DNA from: Streptomyces sp. MUM 203J
GTDB lineage: Bacteria; Actinomycetota; Actinomycetes; Streptomycetales; Streptomycetaceae
Length of the DNA stretch: 50,415 bases
Direction of reading: 5' to 3'
NCBI RefSeq assembly: GCF_022414595.1
Contig: NZ_JADWYO010000046.1
Span: 1-50,415, forward strand
The notes under the pieces are model-generated. The model did no database searches. It saw nothing but the letters and a program-made list of their open reading frames with translations, and had not been told where the DNA came from. The first letter of the stretch is position 1, and each line of letters opens with the position of its first letter. The translations under genes and the position numbers were made by a program. Shown piece by piece: positions 26,895-33,928 of the stretch.

Positions 26895-28349
26895 TCAGAT
26901 GCGGCTCAACACCGCGACCTCGGCACCGAAGCCGACTACGAGGCGACCGTCCGAAGCCGTCGCCAGGGCCTGCACCGGCGAGGGGAACAGCAGCCGGTCC
27001 GCCTGCAGGCCAGCGTCCAGGTCCCACACCCGCACCGTGCCGTCATCGCTGCCGGTGACCGCGTGCGGTCGCCCGTCGAACTCCGACACCGCCACCGAGC
27101 ACACCCGATCGTCATGGCCGGTCAGGGTTGGACCGACCTGTCCCCCGGCGATCAGATCCCACACCCGCACGGTGCCTCCTCCGCTGCCGGTCACGGCATG
27201 AGGTCGGCCCTCGATCTCCGTCGTGGCCATCGCCCACACGCATGACCTGTGGCCGGTGAGGGGAGCACCGACCTTTCGCCCGGCGATCAGATCCCACACT
27301 CGCACCTTGCCCTCGTCACCGCTGGTGACCGCGTGCGGCCGACCGTCGATCTCCACTGTCGCCACCCCCCACACGGTGCCGTTGAAGCCGGTGAGCCGCT
27401 GGGCCGGCCGGCGGGTGACAAGGTCGCTCAGCAGCAGCGTGCCGTGCCCGGAGCCGGTGACCGCGTGCGGCCGGCCGTCGATCTCCACTGTGGCCACCGC
27501 CCACACCCCGCCGCACAGGTCGGTGAGAGGGGGCCCGGCCTGCCGACGCGTGGTGAGGTCCCAGATCGACGCGGTGTGGTCATAGCAGCCGGTGACGGCG
27601 TGCGGCCGGCCGTCGATCTCCAGGACCGCCAACGAACTCATCTTCCGGCCGGGGCCGTTGAGAGGTGGACCGGCCTGTCGCCCGGCGATCAGGTCCCAGA
27701 CCAGCACGGTGCCGTCTTCGCTGCCGGTCACGGCGTGCGGCCGGCCGTTGATCTCCGGCACCGCGACCGCACGCACCTCGTCGTCGTGGCCGGTGAGCGT
27801 CCGGTGCGAGCGGGCGTCGAGCATGGAACCGGTGGCCCACTCCACCTTCCACCGGGAGGCGCTCTCCCCCACCACAGGCGTCGCGGTGATCCGCTCGGAA
27901 AGCTCCCGGTCCCCGTACCGCGCCGCGTCGAGCGCGAGCAGCTGGCGCCGTTCCGCGGAGGACGCACCCTCATGGACATGTTGAGAAGCTCGGTAGACCG
28001 CCTCCGCCACACGCGACCAGGGGCCGACGGCGCCGTTCAGCAGCCCCCGCACCCGCTCCGGATCCCCACTGACGAGTACGGCGAGATCGTCCAACCGGGC
28101 TCCCTCCCCCGCTTCTTCCGCTGCAGCATCGGCACCGTCGCATCCATCGCTCACACCGGTACCGTAGTCGGCGCCTCCGACGTCGCCTCCGCCTGGGCCG
28201 ATTGCTGCTGTGACGTCACCGAAGGCAGCATCCCCGCTGAAAAGCGGCGAGACCGCGTGCGGTGACGGGGACGGTGTCCAGGCTGACGGGTGAACACGGC
28301 GCCCCCTCGGTATCGACGTCAGGATCGTCCTCCGCGACCCGCCGACCAC
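26895..28349 (-). CDS. WD40 repeat protein, N-terminally truncated
   Basis: The open frame is 484 codons, but recognisable homology starts only near residue 85 (position ~28097). A helical linker, AEAVYRASQHVHEGA, LLALDAARYGDRELSERIT, VEWATGSM, leads into the propeller. It has six ~44-residue WD40 blades with GRPHAVTG or a close variant, followed by VWDL or a variant, plus a shorter seventh blade (GRLVVGFGAEVAVL), enough for a closed propeller. In intact Streptomyces relatives the linker follows a caspase/trypsin or NACHT-type NTPase module, which is missing here. The upstream side is transposase debris. It may be expressed as a free propeller, but the native start is lost. Confidence 0.75.
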   Translation of the reverse strand: MVGGSRRTILTSIPRGRRVHPSAWTPSPSPHAVSPLFSGDAAFGDVTAAIGPGGGDVGGADYGTGVSDGCDGADAAAEEAGEGARLDDLAVLVSGDPERVRGLLNGAVGPWSRVAEAVYRASQHVHEGASSAERRQLLALDAARYGDRELSERITATPVVGESASRWKVEWATGSMLDARSHRTLTGHDDEVRAVAVPEINGRPHAVTGSEDGTVLVWDLIAGRQAGPPLNGPGRKMSSLAVLEIDGRPHAVTGCYDHTASIWDLTTRRQAGPPLTDLCGGVWAVATVEIDGRPHAVTGSGHGTLLLSDLVTRRPAQRLTGFNGTVWGVATVEIDGRPHAVTSGDEGKVRVWDLIAGRKVGAPLTGHRSCVWAMATTEIEGRPHAVTGSGGGTVRVWDLIAGGQVGPTLTGHDDRVCSVAVSEFDGRPHAVTGSDDGTVRVWDLDAGLQADRLLFPSPVQALATASDGRLVVGFGAEVAVLSRI

Positions 28350-28354
28350 CAGAG

Positions 28355-28571
28355 GAATCGTGGTTCAGCCCCGAAGTTGGGTCGTCAAGCGGGCCTTCGG
28401 CCGGCTGATGAACCACCGCCGCCTGGCCCGAGACTGTGAAGCCCTCCCCGCCCGCTCCGAAGCCGTGATCCACGTCGCGGTGATCAACCTCAGGACCCGC
28501 CGGCCAACGAGGGCAACACGCCCGCCCGGTGAGGCACCTGAGCCACCGAACCAGGGCCGGGACACCCGGTT
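28355..28571 (+). pseudogene. IS5-type transposase C-terminal fragment
   Basis: The fragment reads VVQPRSWVVKRAFGRLMNHR, then RLARDCEALPARSEAVIHVAV and a degenerating tail. This is the conserved C-terminal region that holds the catalytic Glu (WVVER in active copies). Here the Glu is replaced by Lys (WVVKR) and the rest of the protein is missing. It abuts the truncated end of the WD40 gene and probably marks the insertion that removed its N-terminus. Confidence 0.8.
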
Positions 28572-29208
28572 AGTAGCCCTCCTCGGTGATGCGGCACAGC
28601 AGGCCGAGCACCGGGTTCGATATTCCTGGCTCTCCGATGGCCGCGAAGTCCGCGCGGACCTCCTCGGCCGGCAGTACGCCGGTCACCACGGCTCGGTAGC
28701 GCACCATCGCCCACAGAAAGACGTCGACGCTGCTGAACCCGCTCCACTCGTACCCCTCCACTCCCCCGGAGTGGTCCCAGGCCATGACTCGGCCGCTCGT
28801 CATCATGAGGTAGCGGTTTCCGCCACCATCGACCCCGAGCGGCCAGACGTCCTCCGCGCAAACCGCTTCTTCGGGATTCCCGGCCAGCAGGTCCTCTGCT
28901 CCCTCGGCGCGGAAGTCGAAGCCGTAGTCGCCCTCCGGCCAGTTCTCGTCGATGAAGTTCGGCATCTGCCCCGAGCGGACCCTCGCGTCGAAGCTCGCCA
29001 GCGCCCTCGCGGCATCGGACGGCAGCTTGGCCAGAAACGGGGACACCTGCCGCACTGCCGGACTCATCCGTTCCAGGTGGGGAAACCATCGGGCCAGGTC
29101 GCCGTCCAGATCACGTTCGGTGTATCCGGACAACCGGTCGGCAGTGACAGGAGGGTGTTCCACGGAGATCTCCACAAGGCGCAAAGAGGCGGCTGTCGTC
29201 GCCACCAT
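28570..29208 (-). CDS. SMI1/KNR4 (SUKH)-like protein
   Basis: A ~212-aa soluble protein. The C-terminal half has a SUKH-like pattern: NPEEAVCAEDVWPLGVDGGGNRYLMM, then MAWDHSGGVEGYEWSGFSSVDVFLWAMV. Family members of this type usually act as immunity proteins against secreted or contact-delivered toxins. The N-terminal half (ERDLDGDLARWFPHLERMSPAVRQVSPF) is helical and less typical. The start is uncertain: ATG 29208 has GGGAGG directly abutting it, while the frame stays open to 29331. No toxin gene is adjacent, so it would be an orphan immunity gene. Confidence 0.55.
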   Translation of the reverse strand: MVATTAASLRLVEISVEHPPVTADRLSGYTERDLDGDLARWFPHLERMSPAVRQVSPFLAKLPSDAARALASFDARVRSGQMPNFIDENWPEGDYGFDFRAEGAEDLLAGNPEEAVCAEDVWPLGVDGGGNRYLMMTSGRVMAWDHSGGVEGYEWSGFSSVDVFLWAMVRYRAVVTGVLPAEEVRADFAAIGEPGISNPVLGLLCRITEEGY

Positions 29209-29339
29209 CCTCCCTCGGCCGCCCGGAGCGGCGAGAGCGGCGTCCGAACCACTGCACCGAGCCGGCCACCGTGTGGCCCGTCGGCCTATCCGGCGAGGAC
29301 GCGGTGGCACTTTCATACGGTGCAGAGGCATGGCGTGGC

Positions 29340-29625
29340 GTACGCCCCCCTCAAGGGGCAGTCACGGAAGCTCTTCCAGGTCTCCGTGCGCGCGAAGACG
29401 TGCTCGACGCGGGCCAGTACCTGCTTGCGGGACTTGTCACGCTCCTCCTTCCAGTCCGGGAGTTCACTTTGGCCGCGCTTGCGGCGGCGCGGGATTGCCA
29501 GGCCACTGCCCGGGTAGCCGCCGACGGCGCCCCTAGCGCCGGACTCCTCCCCGGCCTTACAGTCGTCGCGGTTCCCGGCGAGCGACCGGCAGACCACGAC
29601 GGCCAGGCAGATATCGGCATCGATG
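29340..29625 (-). pseudogene. transposase C-terminal fragment
   Basis: The minus-strand frame reads LAVVVCRSLAGNRDDCKAGEESGA, then IPRRRKRGQSELPDWKEERDKSRKQVLARVEHVFARTETWKSFRDCPLRG. This is the C-terminal third of a Streptomyces IS5-like transposase, with the catalytic Glu in RVEHVFAR. Compared with intact relatives, about 10 residues are missing before GGYPGSGLAIP and the tail after CPLRG is wrong. It is a relic. Confidence 0.75.
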
Positions 29626-29770
29626 GCGACCTGGTGGCTGGCCGAGCACCAATGGTTCTCAGGACAGGGCACCGAGCGTCACTTGCCTCACGCGCCTGTC
29701 ACCTTCTCGATTCCCGAGATACCGGATGCCGGGCCCGAGCGGCGGACCGGTTCACGCTCCCGTCGGCCGT

Positions 29771-30060
29771 GGCCGGGCCAGGCGCCAGGTCATGAGCATG
29801 GTCATCAACCAGTAGACGATCGCCTCGGCGCTACTGGTGCGACGCTCGAAGCCGCTCACCAGGCGGCGGCTGCGCATCAGGTGCGCTAAGAGACGCTCGA
29901 AGATCCACCGCTTGGGCAGCACCACGGACCCCTTGGCATCGTCGCCGCGTCTGACTGTTCGCCAGGACCAGGGCGAGCGGCCGGGCAGTGCTCGACGAGG
30001 CTGCCGGTGTAACCGCCGTCGGCCCAGACCAGGGCGAGGCGATGGTGGGCATCCGTCAGG
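29771..30060 (-). pseudogene. IS5-type transposase C-terminal relic
   Basis: Pieces in two minus-strand frames read LLARLTDAHHRLALVWADGGYTGSLVEHC, then DDAKGSVVLPKRWIFERLLAHLMRSRRL and AEAIVYWLMTMLMTWRLARP. They correspond to the second catalytic Asp region and the Glu region of an IS5-type transposase. A frame change is needed between them near 29960. The N-terminal half is gone; it faces the istA relic. Confidence 0.7.
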
Positions 30061-30089
30061 CGGGCAAGCAGCACTCTCGCGGCGGACCC

Positions 30090-30720
30090 CCGATGATCGA
30101 CGCGCTGATCCGCGCGAAGATCACGACCAAGGGTGCGGTGGTCCACGGGCGGCCCAGGAGTACGGATCCACCGGCAACACCAGCGGGTGAAGCTCCATCT
30201 CCAGCAAGCCCGGCCCAGGACCGCGGAGGAACTGCATCGATCCCGCTGCACTTGCGGGTCTGCACCGCCCGTCCAAGGTCATTCCCGGAGTTCAGGCGCA
30301 GGTGGACTGGGGGATGCAGGCAAGGTCCTCGCCCGCGTCGGGAACCCGAAAGCGCACTCGCTCCACATGGTCTTGTCGTACTCGCGCACCCCGTTCTGCT
30401 GCTCGGCGCCAGCCAGGACATGGCCATCTTCTCCGACTGCCACCGGCAGGCGTTCGCCCGCTTCGGCCGGGTGCCGACGTCCATCGTCCATGACCGCGCC
30501 AAGACGGCGGTCCGTCGGCATACCGCCCCGGACGAGGCCGTGCCGCCACACCGGAAGCGATCGCGTTCACCGGGCATGACGACTTCGTCAGCGACTTCCT
30601 GGCGGCCCACCGTCCGACCGCCGAAGGCCGGGTCGAGCGGCAGGATGACATCGTCCCGGACCACCTCCTGGCCGACCGGGCCTTTGCGTCCGTCATCGAG
30701 GAGACGGAATCCCTCCCGTG
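30090..30720 (+). pseudogene. decayed IS21-family istA relic
   Basis: Fragments recognisable by comparison with the intact IstA at 23196-24608 are scattered over the plus-strand frames. They are: MIDALIRAKITTKGAVVHGR; RVKLHLQQARPRTAEELH; a QVDWG-like region at ~30300; GKVLARVGNPKAHSLHMVLSYSR; and SDCHRQAFARFGRVPTSIVHDRAKTAVRRH. Several frameshifts and a missing C-terminus show long decay. No istB follows. Confidence 0.85.
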
Positions 30721-30862
30721 TGCGTCGGGCCCTGACGGATGGCCGTGTACGGCTGCCTCAGGCCGGAGCGGCGGTGGCGGGTACGTCGCCGTCGGTACCG
30801 TGGTTGGTGGCGGATGCCGCGGGCCGCTTATCCGGCAGCGCGTTCAGCCGTTGACTGCGACC

Positions 30863-31393
30863 ATGAGCCACATGCTGTCGCTGACGATGAACGATGCCGC
30901 GGCCGAGATACTCGCGCCTGTTGGTGCGACCGTCCTGGCGCCGCCCGGCGGCCTTGCCCCCCGCCTGCGTGCCCTGCTGGCGGAAGGGATCACCCGCCAG
31001 GGAGATGTACTCACCTGGGCCAGCTCGGGCAATGCCAACGGCGCCCCCTCGTTCTTCAGAGACCTCACGGCTTGGGAGTGCGCTGACAGCTCCTTCCATC
31101 TGGAGGACCTCGTCCCCGTCGATATTCAGATCATCGACGACGCTCCGCAGATCTCGGAGGACGATCAGCGAATCCTCCTCCTTCACGGGATCGCATTCGC
31201 CGTGGAGTTCCGCCAGCTCGTCACCAGACTGGACCGCCCGGGCCCGGTGCGCTGCATCGTGGGAGCCAACGAAACCAACGCGACGTTCAGGTTCCACCAG
31301 ATCCGCGCAGGCGAGTCGTGGCACGACCCAGACCTCGACAGCTACCGGATGAGCAAGATGGCCGTGATCGACCTCAGGCCAGCCGGCTGCTGA
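30863..31393 (+). CDS. hypothetical protein (176 aa)
   Basis: A 176-aa soluble protein starting MSHMLSLTMNDAAAEILAPV. It has acidic, beta-rich stretches (VPVDIQIIDDAPQISEDDQ, GPVRCIVGANETNATFRFHQI) and ends RMSKMAVIDLRPAGC. No known motif, signal or membrane helix is visible. It is placed between two transposon relics yet has no lesion. Codon bias is Streptomyces-like. The final SKMAVIDL is typical of a buried beta strand at the end of an alpha/beta domain. I do not recognise the family. Confidence 0.6.
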   Translation: MSHMLSLTMNDAAAEILAPVGATVLAPPGGLAPRLRALLAEGITRQGDVLTWASSGNANGAPSFFRDLTAWECADSSFHLEDLVPVDIQIIDDAPQISEDDQRILLLHGIAFAVEFRQLVTRLDRPGPVRCIVGANETNATFRFHQIRAGESWHDPDLDSYRMSKMAVIDLRPAGC

Positions 31394-31671
31394 TCCCCCA
31401 GCATCGGCACGCGCATCCTCTCGGAGGACAGAAGGTCCAGCTCCATCACCGCAGTACCGGACCGCGGACGCCCTGGACGGCCTTGGGATCCTCGGTGTCC
31501 TCGCCACCGGCCTCGCGCACGGCTGTTCACGGCACCGTCCGGCGCACCACCGGGGCGGTGAGGAGTGGCTCCGCCAGGCGTTCGGCCGGCGCGCCGGGAC
31601 TCAGCCCGAGCGCGCGCAACCGCGGGACGGTAGATCGTTCGGGGTAAGTCCCGGTCAAGGAACATGCACTG

Positions 31672-31965
31672 ATGACCGGTGAGAACGTGACCGAGGCTGA
31701 GACCGTCGAGTCGTCTGAGTCGCAGCCGTCGAAGGCGGTGGATGACCGGCCGGCCGATGACCTGGTCTCCCGCGCTCAGGCCGAGGGACTGCAGCTGACC
31801 GGCGAGAGCGGGCTGCTGCAGCAGCTGACGAAGCGGCTGCTGCAGTCCGCCCTGGAGGGCGAGATCACCGACCACCTCGGCCATGACAGGCACGACCCGG
31901 CCGGGAAGAACGACGGCGACACCCGCAACGGCACCCACGCGAAGGCCGTGCTGACGTTGCTCCCA
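31672..31965 (+). pseudogene. IS256 (mutator)-family transposase N-terminal fragment
   Basis: The frame reads MTGENVTEAETVESSESQPS, then LVSRAQAEGLQLTGESGLLQQLTKRLLQSALEGEITDHLGHDRHDPAGKN and NGTHAKAVLT. This is the N-terminal domain of Streptomyces IS256-type transposases. After about codon 98 the family sequence stops and an unrelated frame follows. The DDE catalytic core is absent. Confidence 0.85.
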
Positions 31966-32121
31966 GCGCCCGCGGGATGGACACGACGGAGGCGATCCTG
32001 GTCCTCTCCGCCCGGTGTGCTCCCCGTGCCCGCAGGTATGGTCCGCCTGGAAGTCAGTTCTCCTCTCGGAACCGAAGCCGTCGGGGTGTAAGTGATCGGC
32101 TCCGCGACCAGGCTGCGTCGC

Positions 32122-32832
32122 TCAGAGAGATCTTTCGTCGGCCGGCAGACCGATGCCCTGGGCGAGCCGGGCGACAGCGCGGTCGAAAAACGCGTCACGG
32201 GCGTCGACGACCCGGTTGAACTGACCGAATAGCTCGAAACCCACCAGGCCGAAGAGCTCGGCCCAGGCGGCGATGACCTCCGTCAGGATGGGGGCGGGCA
32301 GCCGTGCGCCCAGAGTCTCGCGCAGCCGTTCGGCGTCGTCGAGCACCTCCTGTGGCGGCGGGGGGCCGTCGTACGCGGGGAAGACGCCGGCCTGGTTTGC
32401 GTCCTCGACCACGCCGATGAGAGCGAGGCCGACGCGGGAGGCGGGGCCAATGGTGGCCTGGGGTGCGGCGTAGCCCGGGACGGGCGAGCCGTAGATGAGC
32501 GCGTACTCGTGCGGGTGTCCGAGTGCCCAGCTGCGGATGGCGCGGCAGACCGCGGTCCACCGTGCGGCGGGCGCGGCGTCGGTCTCGGCGAGGGCTCGCT
32601 CGGCCGACTCGCCCACGGCGTCGTACGCGTCGACGATGAGCGCCGTCAGCAGGTCGTCGCGGCTGGGGAAGTACCGGTACAGCGCGGATGACGCCAGCCC
32701 AAGTTCGCGGGCCACAGCGCGCAGTGACAGCTTGGCCGCTCCCTCGGCGGCGAGCTGTCGGCGGGCTTCGTCCTTGATGGCTGCGGTGACTTCCCTGCGT
32801 GCGCGTTCTCGAGCTCCCTGGATGGCACTCAT
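32122..32832 (-). CDS. TetR-family transcriptional regulator
   Basis: A 236-aa repressor-type protein. The N-terminal helix-turn-helix covers about residues 15-65 (AIKDEARRQLAAEGAAKLSLRAVARELGLASSALYRYFPSRDDLLTAL). It is followed by a helical ligand-binding domain of the WHG type (WALGHPHEYALIYGSPVPGY). ATG 32832 is preferred over the more distal start because MSAIQGARERARREV is a usual TetR N-terminal tail. It is divergent from the deazaflavin-dependent enzyme gene (132 bp apart) and presumably controls it. No clear palindrome was found between them. Confidence 0.9.
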   Translation of the reverse strand: MSAIQGARERARREVTAAIKDEARRQLAAEGAAKLSLRAVARELGLASSALYRYFPSRDDLLTALIVDAYDAVGESAERALAETDAAPAARWTAVCRAIRSWALGHPHEYALIYGSPVPGYAAPQATIGPASRVGLALIGVVEDANQAGVFPAYDGPPPPQEVLDDAERLRETLGARLPAPILTEVIAAWAELFGLVGFELFGQFNRVVDARDAFFDRAVARLAQGIGLPADERSL

Positions 32833-32964
32833 GCGGTCCAGTCTGCCAGGAGACGGAGCGGTGACCAATAACGAGAGCGCCGCTCTTGCTTAGAGGCAGT
32901 GCCCTGGTGCACGCTGATCTGTATCGAGAGCACTGCTCACACATCTCCCTGGAAGGGAACTCCC

Positions 32965-33426
32965 ATGAGCGAGCGCGCCGACGACTACGTCATCAAGCCG
33001 GGCTGGTTCACCGTCAAGGTGTTCAACCGGCTCGTCTCCTGGCTCACCCGGCGCGGGATCAGCGTCTGGGGTTCCCGGGTCCTGGCCGTCCGCGGCCGCA
33101 AGAGCGGGGAGTGGCGGTGCACTCCGGTGAATCTGCTCACCGTGGACGGCCGGCTGTATCTGGTCGCGCCACGCGGCCACGTCCAGTGGACCCGCAACAT
33201 GCGCGCCGCGGGCGGCGGTGAGCTCCGACTGGGGAAGAGAGCGGAGACGTTCGCTGCCGTCGAGGTCTCGGACGATGAGAAGCCCGAGCTGCTGCGGGCC
33301 TACCTCAAGCGCTGGAAGGTCGAGGTCGGCGCCTTCTTCAACGGCGTGGGCCCGGACTCCTCCGACGACGAGCTGCGTCGCATCGCGCCGAATCACCCGG
33401 TCTTCCGCATCACGATCACCGGCTGA
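32965..33426 (+). CDS. deazaflavin (F420)-dependent nitroreductase-family enzyme
   Basis: A 153-aa protein of the DDN-like flavin/deazaflavin oxidoreductase family, which binds F420 and reduces quinones or nitro compounds. Family features are the basic N-terminal helix (FNRLVSWLTRRGISVWGSRVLAVRGRKSG), the phosphate-binding RGRKSGEWRCTPVNLL, and DGRLYLVAPRGHVQWTRNMRAAGGGEL. The C-terminal FRIT/ITG strand closes the barrel. ATG 32965 follows GGAAGGGA. It pairs with the divergent TetR gene, a common arrangement in Streptomyces. Substrate unknown. Confidence 0.85.
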   Translation: MSERADDYVIKPGWFTVKVFNRLVSWLTRRGISVWGSRVLAVRGRKSGEWRCTPVNLLTVDGRLYLVAPRGHVQWTRNMRAAGGGELRLGKRAETFAAVEVSDDEKPELLRAYLKRWKVEVGAFFNGVGPDSSDDELRRIAPNHPVFRITITG

Positions 33427-33483
33427 CCGCGCCGACCGTTCGCCACGGACAGGGCGGGAGCGCAGGTCGCGAGGCGTGGCGGA

Positions 33484-33511
33484 GCCCGGGAGTCGTATCC
33501 AGCTCCCGGGC
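33484..33511. terminator. 9-bp G/C-rich terminator hairpin
   Basis: GCCCGGGAG (33484-33492) and CTCCCGGGC (33503-33511) form a perfect 9-bp stem with a 10-nt loop. It lies between the deazaflavin enzyme gene and the tRNA locus, which converge here, so it may terminate both. Confidence 0.75.
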
Positions 33512-33553
33512 CCCTGGGGGTGCCACCCAATTGCGCACGCCGGTGGCGTTTAA

Positions 33554-33661
33554 GAGGACGGATCAGTCATCAGGCCGTCGTGTTCTTCCTTTGAACTACC
33601 GCACCGCGCAAGAGGTGCAGGCGAGATTCGAACTCGCATCCGATGGCGCTCGTCCGTCCCC
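33554..33661 (-). tRNA. circularly permuted tRNA gene (unit 2)
   Basis: Read on the minus strand, the order is 3' half then 5' half. 3' half: outer-helix strand GGGGACGGA (33661-33653), CGAGC, GCCATCG (33647-33641), GAT, T arm GCGAG/TTCGAAT/CTCGC (33637-33621), acceptor strand CTGCACC (33620-33614), T73. A 7-nt spacer (33612-33606) follows. 5' half: acceptor strand GGTGCGG (33605-33599), TA, D arm GTTC/AAAGGAA/GAAC (33596-33582), A, CGACGGC (33580-33574), CTGATGACTGA, TCCGTCCTC (33562-33554). Pairing is acceptor 7/7 (one G-U), anticodon-side helix 6/7 (one C-A mismatch), outer helix 9/9 (one G-U). The D arm and T73 resemble tRNA-Gly, but the loop contains CUGAUGA (GAU). Identity is unresolved. 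No CCA is encoded. Confidence 0.7.
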
Positions 33662-33704
33662 GGTCGATCCGGCGATCGGCGGCGAATGCTGAAGCTGGAG
33701 CGAG

Positions 33705-33811
33705 AGTCTGAGATTGATGCGGCTGCCTCTGCCACGTTGGGCTACCCCGGCCCGTGATCTGCTGTGCCGGGGGGAGGACTCGAACCTCCACTGTGACCGC
33801 GTCTTCAGGCT
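33705..33811 (-). tRNA. circularly permuted tRNA gene (unit 1)
   Basis: On the minus strand the 3' half comes first: AGCCTGA (33811-33805), AGAC, GCGGT (33800-33796), CACAGT, T arm GGAGG/TTCGAGT/CCTCC (33789-33773), acceptor strand CCCCGGC (33772-33766), A73. After a 13-nt spacer (33764-33752) comes the 5' half: acceptor strand GCCGGGG (33751-33745), TA, D arm GCC...GGC (33742-33725), A, GCCGC (33723-33719), ATCAATC, TCAGACT (33711-33705). Pairing is acceptor 7/7, D 3/3, anticodon stem 5/5 (one G-U), T 5/5, outer helix 6/7. A further 9-bp helix joins 33818-33827 with 33688-33697. Possible spliced anticodons are CAA or CAG (Leu). The D arm matches Leu-type tRNAs seen in actinophages. A linear reading does not fold. 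Confidence 0.75.
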
Positions 33812-33878
33812 GAACTTCAGTTTCAGCTTGCGCTCATCACGCGAACCGGTCCTCAATCCGGCCCACGCCTGTTGCGCA

Positions 33879-33900
33879 CCCCCGTGCTCGCACACGGGGG
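33879..33900. terminator. 8-bp hairpin between the 243-aa gene and the tRNA units
   Basis: CCCCCGTG (33879-33886) and CACGGGGG (33893-33900) pair perfectly around a 6-nt loop. It stands between the stop of the upstream gene and the permuted tRNA units on the same strand. It has no T tract, so it may be a terminator, an attenuator or an RNA-processing site. Confidence 0.6.
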
Positions 33901-33928
33901 CGACTGGGGATACTACCTGCGCCCGGCA

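Noticed and set aside
26990..27800. CRISPR-like or other nucleic-acid repeat array
   Set aside because: The periodicity (~130 bp) reflects WD40 blades in an open frame; there are no conserved short repeats with variable spacers. No CRISPR array was seen anywhere in the window.
33614..33748. Linear tRNA reading from GGGGTAG to CTGCACC
   Set aside because: It would be 135 nt, its acceptor has a G-A mismatch, no anticodon stem forms, and T8/A9 would be misplaced. The permuted reading pairs every stem.
33596..33895. Long minus-strand open frames across the tRNA locus
   Set aside because: They overlap the T arms and D arms, have no ribosome site and no protein-like features. They are accidental frames in G/C-rich RNA-coding DNA.
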